A program made the translations under genes and the position numbers. The notes beneath the pieces are model-generated. The model saw nothing but the letters and a program-made list of their open reading frames with translations. It did no database searches and was not told where the DNA came from. Below are positions 41,954-47,029 of a DNA stretch of 47,029 nucleotides, piece by piece. The first letter of the stretch is position 1. The number at the start of each line of letters is the position of its first letter. Source of the stretch: Bacteroidota bacterium (GTDB lineage: Bacteria; Bacteroidota; Bacteroidia; Chitinophagales; Chitinophagaceae); the NCBI GenBank assembly GCA_023429825.1, contig JAEZDC010000007.1:1-47029 (forward strand). Reading direction: 5' to 3'.

Positions 41954-43407
41954 TATTTGCCGTTCAAAGATATGACAGGCTTAACTGCAGCCTTCTTTGT
42001 ATTCTCTTCCCATCCAAAATACTGGTTGGCATTGTTGAAGCAGATATCCTGTATCACTTTGCCGATCCACTCAATATCATTGGGTAATTCGCCGTTTTCA
42101 ACTTCACCGCCAAATAAATTGCATAGTATTCTGCGGAAATATTCGTGGCGCGGAAATGATAAGAAGCTTCTTGAATCAGTTAACATTCCAACGAACCTGC
42201 TGAGTAATCCCATGTTAGAAAGTGCATTGATCTGTTTGGTCATTCCATCTTTCTGATCCAAGAACCACCATGCCGAACCCCACTGAATTTTTCCAACAGC
42301 CGAGCCATCATTGAAATTGCCGATCATTGTTGCGAACAACTCATTATCTGCAGGGTTGAGATTATAGATAATTGTCTTCGCCAGTTTATTATCGCTATCT
42401 AATCTGTTCAGGAATTTAGCTAAAGCCCTTGCCTGTGAAAAATCACCGATAGAATCCCAGCCCGTATCAGGACCAAGCTGGCGCATCATCCTGCTGTTAT
42501 TGTTCCTTATCGCACCAAGATGATATTGTTGTACCCAACCTCTTTCCCAATCCCACTCTGCAAATGTCACCAGCATCGCCGATTTGAATTTCTTTCTTTC
42601 TTCTAAAGTGAGCTGAAAGCCGGAACGGATCTTTGCAAACAAACCAATGATCTCACCTTGTGTGTAATCTTCAGCATACACTTCTTCCAACCCGTGATCG
42701 GAAACAGAACAACCATTTTCAGCAAAAAAATCATGGCGCTTTTTTAATGCAGCGATGTAATCGTTATACGAGCTGATGGAAATATCTGAAGCTTTCTCCA
42801 GCCGGGTTAAGTAGTTATTAAATGAATCTACATCATCTACATTCATCGCAGCATCCGGGCGAAAAGCAGGGAGGATAGGAATCTCAAACCCATCTGCGCT
42901 CATCTGCTGATGATACTCCAGGTTATCAACAGGATCATCTGTTGTACAAACCGTTCTTACATTCATCTTACGCAACAAATTCCTTACTGAGTATTGTGGT
43001 GTTTGCAGCTTAGCGGTACACTCATCGTAGATTCTTTGTGCAGAACCTGAATTCAGAATTCCATGCACATTAAAATAACGCTGCAGTTCTAAATGCGTCC
43101 AGTGATATAATGGATTACGTAATGTGTAAGGAACGGTTTCAGCCCACTTCTCAAATTTCTCGTAATCACTTGCATTCCCTGTGCAATATTTTTCGTCAAC
43201 GCCATTGGTACGCATGGCTCTCCATTTGTAATGATCGCCGTACAACCATACCTGGGTGAGGTTTTCGTATTGTTTGTCTTCTGCAATTTGATTAGGCGGA
43301 AGATGACAATGATAATCTATGATAGGCATGTCCTTCGCAAAGGCATGATACAAATGCTGCGCTGTTTTTCCTTCAAGTAAAAAGTTCTCGTCTAAGAAAT
43401 TTTTCAT
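41953..43407 (-). CDS. uxaC: Glucuronate/galacturonate isomerase UxaC
   Basis: 484 residues from the ATG at 43407 (MKNFLDENFLLEGKTA). The open frame continues 29 codons upstream, but this extension covers the left arm of a dispersed repeat and is unlike the family. UxaC isomerises D-galacturonate to D-tagaturonate (and glucuronate to fructuronate). Amidohydrolase-fold signatures: MPIIDYHCHLPPNQIAED with the HxH metal site, VRTVCTTDDPVDNLEYH, QLGPDTGWDSIGDF, and TKQINALSNMGLLSRFVGMLTDSRSFLSFPRHEYFRRILCN. It is coupled to kduD downstream and lies 139 bases after uxaA. Confidence 0.95.
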   Translation of the reverse strand: MKNFLDENFLLEGKTAQHLYHAFAKDMPIIDYHCHLPPNQIAEDKQYENLTQVWLYGDHYKWRAMRTNGVDEKYCTGNASDYEKFEKWAETVPYTLRNPLYHWTHLELQRYFNVHGILNSGSAQRIYDECTAKLQTPQYSVRNLLRKMNVRTVCTTDDPVDNLEYHQQMSADGFEIPILPAFRPDAAMNVDDVDSFNNYLTRLEKASDISISSYNDYIAALKKRHDFFAENGCSVSDHGLEEVYAEDYTQGEIIGLFAKIRSGFQLTLEERKKFKSAMLVTFAEWDWERGWVQQYHLGAIRNNNSRMMRQLGPDTGWDSIGDFSQARALAKFLNRLDSDNKLAKTIIYNLNPADNELFATMIGNFNDGSAVGKIQWGSAWWFLDQKDGMTKQINALSNMGLLSRFVGMLTDSRSFLSFPRHEYFRRILCNLFGGEVENGELPNDIEWIGKVIQDICFNNANQYFGWEENTKKAAVKPVISLNGK

Positions 43408-43433
43408 TTCGCCTGCTTTAGAATTACTATTAT

Positions 43434-43513
43434 GCTTCGTTGTGTCACTCCCTTCAAGGTTCTGTTCTTTGTTGAGCTTTTTGCTACAGTACAAGTGTGC
43501 GACGCAACGGAAG
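43434..43513. repeat. Dispersed inverted-repeat element, copy C (two-armed)
   Basis: Left arm GCTTCGTTGTGTCACTC (43434-43450) is an imperfect inverted repeat of the right arm GTGTGCGACGCAACGGAAG (43495-43513), with about 45 bases between. The left arm, read minus, is identical over 17 bases to part of copy D at 22409-22425; the right 25 bases are identical to the end of copy B. The element fills much of the uxaA-uxaC gap. Confidence 0.75.
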
Positions 43514-43546
43514 ATGAGAACAGCTATACAGCCGACTCAATAAATA

Positions 43547-45217
43547 TTATAAACTAACTCCACGTTTCCATGGAATAAAATCATCCTGGTTCAATTGCAC
43601 AGCCTTTGGGATCACTTCTCCGCTGGCAGCTTTGATGCAATACGCTAATATCTCCTCGCCCATTTCTTCGATCGTCTTCTCTCCTTCGATGACAGGTCCT
43701 GTGTTAATGTCAATGATGTCAGCCATACGTTGAGCAAGTTTGTTGTTCGTTGCCACTTTTATAGTCGGACAAACAGGATTACCCGTTGGTGTCCCCAACC
43801 CGGTAGTAAACAAGATCAACGTAGCTCCTGATGCAGCTTTACCGGTTGTAGCTTCTACATCGTTACCCGGTGTACAGACTAAATTGAGCCCTGGCTTCGT
43901 TGCAGGCTCGGTATAATCCAACACATCCACAACCGGTGAAGTGCCTCCTTTCTTTGCAGCTCCGGCGCTTTTGATCGCATCTGTGATCAATCCATCTTTG
44001 ATATTTCCGGGAGAAGGATTCATATGAAAACCTGATCCTGCATTCGTAACAATTTGTTCGTAGCTACGCATCAGGTGCATGAACTTTCTCGCTTTGCCTT
44101 CATCAACACACCTGTCAATTAACTCTTGTTCCACACCACATAACTCGGGAAACTCAGCCAACAAAACCTTTGCTCCCAGCGCCACCAACAGGTCACTGCA
44201 ATACCCCACTGCAGGATTTGCAGAAATCCCGCTGAAGCCATCACTTCCACCACACTTTACACCTACACACATTTTATCAAGTGAAGCAGGTTTTCTTTCC
44301 AGCTTATTTATTTCAACCAACCCTTCAAATGTTTTTTTGATCGCTTCCGCAACTAACGTTTCTTCATTACCCACCTGCTGTTGCTCGAAAACGTAAAGTG
44401 GTTTATTGAAGTTGGGATTATGTGCTTTAAGATCGTCTAAGAAATGCTGCACCTGTAAATTCTGGCAACCTAAACTCAATACCGTTACTCCACCCACATT
44501 GGGATGGTCAGCGTATGCAGCAAGTAGCTTGCTCAATACAGCAGCATCTTGTCTTATACCTCCACAGCCTCCCTGGTGATTCAGGAACTTTATTCCATCA
44601 ACATTTTTGAACGGCCGATCATGTTGATGAACAGTCGAAGGAGAGAGAGTGATACTGGAAATGTCTTCTCCTCTCTTTAATGCTTCAGCTAATTGATGAG
44701 CATATTGCTTATACTTGTCTGTAACAGCATAACCCAACTCATTATGCAGCGCTTCTTTTATCACATCTAAATTCCTATTCTCACAAAACACAGTTGGAAT
44801 AAATAACCAATAGTTGGCTGTACCTACTCTACCATCGCTTCTATGATAACCGTTGAAAGTCTTGTTCTTAAATTTTGAAATATCGGGCGCCTGCCATTTG
44901 TAATCGACGTGGCGATAATCGTAAGGCTCTGCAGCGTGTTTGATGTTTTCAGTGGTCATTAAACCGCCCTTTGGTATGAATGTTTGGGCTTTACCCACGA
45001 GTACGCCATACATGTTCACTGCATCGCCTGCATGCATATCCTGCGTGAAGAATTTATGTTTTGCAGGAATATCATTCTGCAAAACAAACTGTTCGTCGTT
45101 GTAAGAAATAGCCTCACCTTTCTTTAAATCTCGCAATGCTACCAACACATTATCACTGGCATTTACCTTCAACACCAGCTTCTTTTCACCAATCACTTTA
45201 TCAGCAACTAAACTCAT
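43547..45217 (-). CDS. uxaA: Altronate dehydratase UxaA
   Basis: 556 residues from the ATG at 45217; a GTG two codons upstream is possible. UxaA dehydrates altronate to KDG. It holds an N-terminal SAF-like domain (LVALRDLKKGEAISYNDEQFVLQNDIPAKHKFFTQDMHAGDAVNMYGVLVGKA) and the large UxaA/GarD catalytic part: YHRSDGRVGTANYWLFIPTVFCENRN, NHQGGCGG, GCGVKCGGSDGFSGISANPAVGY-like (here VGVKCGGSDGFSGISANPAVG) and CTPGNDVEATTGKAASGATLILFTTGLGTPTGNPVCP. It follows uxaB by 9 bases, so the two are one transcript. Confidence 0.95.
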   Translation of the reverse strand: MSLVADKVIGEKKLVLKVNASDNVLVALRDLKKGEAISYNDEQFVLQNDIPAKHKFFTQDMHAGDAVNMYGVLVGKAQTFIPKGGLMTTENIKHAAEPYDYRHVDYKWQAPDISKFKNKTFNGYHRSDGRVGTANYWLFIPTVFCENRNLDVIKEALHNELGYAVTDKYKQYAHQLAEALKRGEDISSITLSPSTVHQHDRPFKNVDGIKFLNHQGGCGGIRQDAAVLSKLLAAYADHPNVGGVTVLSLGCQNLQVQHFLDDLKAHNPNFNKPLYVFEQQQVGNEETLVAEAIKKTFEGLVEINKLERKPASLDKMCVGVKCGGSDGFSGISANPAVGYCSDLLVALGAKVLLAEFPELCGVEQELIDRCVDEGKARKFMHLMRSYEQIVTNAGSGFHMNPSPGNIKDGLITDAIKSAGAAKKGGTSPVVDVLDYTEPATKPGLNLVCTPGNDVEATTGKAASGATLILFTTGLGTPTGNPVCPTIKVATNNKLAQRMADIIDINTGPVIEGEKTIEEMGEEILAYCIKAASGEVIPKAVQLNQDDFIPWKRGVSL

Positions 45218-45226
45218 ATTCACTTT

Positions 45227-46750
45227 TTAAACGGCAATTGCCATCGAAGCAGTTTTAGATAATACCGCTGCAGCTCCATTCTGCTCCAACTGCTTCAGGT
45301 AACCTGCTACAGCTTTTTCAAAACCGGGAAAAGCAGTCATGTCCGTTCCCCAATGTTCTTTGCTTTTCAATATCTCGTGCACCAGTTGATCGCCTTGCAC
45401 CTGATTCCATTTATCATAACAGAATGCAGCTTTATCATCGACAACAATATAGTTTCTGCTTTCAACCTTTCCCCAGAATTTACCGGTTGCGTCCTTTTGT
45501 GTTCTCATAAACAGGATGTATGCTGCAATACCCAAAGCCATATTTTGTGGAACAGCTTTATACGCCTGGTAAAATTTCTCAAGTATAGGTAAGCACCGCA
45601 TGCGCATCTTTGATGAATATTGCATCGTAATACTCAGCCACTGGTGATCGATATTCGGATTGCGGTACCTGTCTAAAACCTTAGCTGCAAAATCTTTCGC
45701 CTCGGATTGAGAGATCAGTTCACCTGTGATAGCAGGAATGATCTCATCGTACATTAGTTTTGTAATGAATGTTGAGAAACGTTCATCAGCCATTGCTTCT
45801 TTAACCGTATGAAAACCTGCAAGGAAAGCAAGACCACAGGTGAAAGTATGAGAGCCATTCAGCAATCGCAATTTCAATTCCCTGTATTTATCGATATTAT
45901 CAGCAATGATCACTCCTTCATCAGCTTTAGCGAATGATAGTTTTTCAGCGATATCTTTATCACCTTCAATCGCCCACAACCGGTACACTTCACTCATGAT
46001 CATCAGTTCATCTTTGTATCCGAGCTGGGCTTCTACCTGTTGTTGCTTTTGAACCGGAAGTTTACCAGGGACAATTCTGTCAACTAAAGAATTGCAGAAA
46101 TGGTTGCAGTTCTCCAGCCAATCCATGAATGCATAATCCAATTTATTCAGATGAGCCAATTCTTCAATAATGCTTTCGAGTTTTGTTCCGTTATCAGGAA
46201 TCAACTCTGTGGGTATTATCACCAATCCTTTATCCTTCGCTCCATTGAACGCCTTGTATCGCTCAAATAAGAAAGCTAATAATTTACCGGGAAAAGATTC
46301 GGGAGGATTTGCACGTATATCATCATCTGCCTGCAAACTGATCCCCACTTCTGTAGTATTAGAAATCACAATCTCCAGATCAGGATTCTTCGCACACTCC
46401 AATACTTTCTTCCAATCGTTTTTTGCACTCAACACCCTGCTGATGGATGCATTCAAAATATTTTCTTCTACTTCGCGGCCGTTATCAATTCCTCTTACAC
46501 ACAAAGTGTATAATCCCTCTTGCTTTTCAAAAGCATCCGCATCTCCTGCTGATGTAGATTTCACCACTACAACTCTGCCGTTAAAGATCCCTTTCTTGTT
46601 GGCTTTATCAATAAAGTAATCGGGCAAGCCTCTCAATAATACACCAGTTCCAAATTGCAGCACCTTCTCCGGCAGTTCAAAATAACCGGGCAAAGGCATA
46701 TCTGCCTTTGCGGTGCCGATTCTGGAAATTGTATGTTTCGATAGATTCAT
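45227..46750 (-). CDS. uxaB: Tagaturonate reductase / altronate oxidoreductase UxaB
   Basis: 507 residues of the mannitol-dehydrogenase-like superfamily. UxaB reduces tagaturonate from UxaC to altronate for UxaA with NADH. N-terminal nucleotide-binding region VLQFGTGVLLRGLPDYFIDKANKKGIFNGRVVVVKST and NTTEVGI, middle segment NCNHFCNSLVDRIVPGK, and the C-terminal domain with KLRLLNGSHTFTCGLAFLAGFHTVKEAM (catalytic-lysine-type KLRLLNGSH motif). Length is close to the E. coli enzyme. It is the first complete gene of the minus-strand uxaB-uxaA-uxaC-kduD-kduI block, 107 bases after the pectinesterase stop. Confidence 0.95.
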   Translation of the reverse strand: MNLSKHTISRIGTAKADMPLPGYFELPEKVLQFGTGVLLRGLPDYFIDKANKKGIFNGRVVVVKSTSAGDADAFEKQEGLYTLCVRGIDNGREVEENILNASISRVLSAKNDWKKVLECAKNPDLEIVISNTTEVGISLQADDDIRANPPESFPGKLLAFLFERYKAFNGAKDKGLVIIPTELIPDNGTKLESIIEELAHLNKLDYAFMDWLENCNHFCNSLVDRIVPGKLPVQKQQQVEAQLGYKDELMIMSEVYRLWAIEGDKDIAEKLSFAKADEGVIIADNIDKYRELKLRLLNGSHTFTCGLAFLAGFHTVKEAMADERFSTFITKLMYDEIIPAITGELISQSEAKDFAAKVLDRYRNPNIDHQWLSITMQYSSKMRMRCLPILEKFYQAYKAVPQNMALGIAAYILFMRTQKDATGKFWGKVESRNYIVVDDKAAFCYDKWNQVQGDQLVHEILKSKEHWGTDMTAFPGFEKAVAGYLKQLEQNGAAAVLSKTASMAIAV

Positions 46751-46857
46751 TGTTTGTTATTTAGATACCATTCATCACTTCGGGCATCTCCTGTTGCAGG
46801 TCAAATCGACGAAGAAGGTTCTGCAAAGCCAATACATTCATCGTTGATCTTTTTGCA

Positions 46858-47029
46858 TCAGTTGATTTCCGGTTTCCACCTGCTGCCGAAAACCCAGGCA
46901 GCATTAATTTTAGCAGGATCAGTATCACCAGCTCCTCTGTTGAAATTATCACCATGCCAACTAAAATCTTTTCCTCCCTTCCTATGGCAGTTAAAGTAAT
47001 ACACTCTCCTGCCCCACTGTATTATGTTG
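46858..47029 (-). CDS. Pectinesterase (CE8) C-terminal fragment, cut by the window edge
   Basis: Translating the minus strand from the edge to a TGA at 46858-46860 gives 56 residues containing QWGRRVYYFNCHRKGG, DFSWHGDNFNRG and KINAAWVFGSRWKPEIN. This YFNC-HR-GG...W..DN...INA.W.F...W.P pattern is what I recall from the C-terminal end of CE8 pectin methylesterases in this phylum. The gene would remove methyl groups from pectin upstream of the galacturonate genes, which fits the locus. The start and catalytic residues lie outside the window. Shorter overlapping frames in this stretch are not used. Confidence 0.65.
   Translation of the reverse strand, partial: NIIQWGRRVYYFNCHRKGGKDFSWHGDNFNRGAGDTDPAKINAAWVFGSRWKPEIN

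Noticed and set aside
43408..43494. 29-residue N-terminal extension of UxaC
   Set aside because: It runs through the left part of an inverted-repeat element and does not resemble UxaC; ATG at 43407 matches the family start.
46761..46955. 64-residue minus-strand ORF at the right edge
   Set aside because: It overlaps the pectinesterase C-terminal frame, which has a recognisable family pattern; the other frame shows none.

Overview
The window reads as a chromosomal segment of a Bacteroidota bacterium, most likely family Chitinophagaceae (inference from gene content; no marker gene was compared). Pointers are a type IX secretion sorting domain, a plug-bearing TonB-dependent receptor with a carboxypeptidase-like N-terminus, HU-CCDC81-type and large TPR proteins, missing Shine-Dalgarno sites, and several -7 promoter elements of the Bacteroidota form TAnnTTTG. 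No phage, IS element, integrase or CRISPR array was seen.

Layout. 1-560: a tRNA-Arg(ACG) gene preceded by two tandem, decayed copies of its own 3' part plus terminator, then a dispersed intergenic repeat. 0.56-6.9 kb: glycogen/trehalose metabolism (GlgX and a TreY-MalQ fusion). 7.1-16.5 kb: envelope block with a TPR - outer-membrane barrel - HU-like operon and a TonB-dependent receptor. 17-21.8 kb: a DUF4242 protein and a DUF4242/cyclase-like/AraC regulator, then a DoxX-like - BtuF-like - kinase-like operon. 21.8-22.5 kb: a gene-poor stretch with a structured inverted repeat and a remnant of the kinase-like gene. 22.5-36 kb: mostly housekeeping genes (class I FBP aldolase, AccD, SmpB, thioesterase, MurQ with an amino-sugar kinase, S41 protease, BlaI/BlaR-type pair, SET protein).

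36-47 kb is a coherent hexuronate/pectin catabolic locus: ExuT-type transporter, KDPG aldolase, KDG kinase, YhcH-like protein, KduI, KduD, UxaC, UxaA, UxaB and, cut by the right edge, the C-terminus of a pectinesterase. Together they take galacturonate (UxaC, UxaB, UxaA) and 4-deoxy-5-keto-uronate (KduI, KduD) to KDG, then to pyruvate and glyceraldehyde 3-phosphate (KdgK, Eda). A LacI/PurR-like operator sits between the divergent eda and kdgK genes, but no LacI regulator lies in the window.

The most unusual items are the tandem pseudo-tRNA array, a dispersed repeat family with inverted-repeat or hairpin-bearing copies, the DUF4242-cyclase-like-AraC regulator with phased direct repeats beside it, the kinase-like 349-residue protein with a decayed C-terminal duplicate, and the overlap of the accD terminator with a probable smpB promoter.
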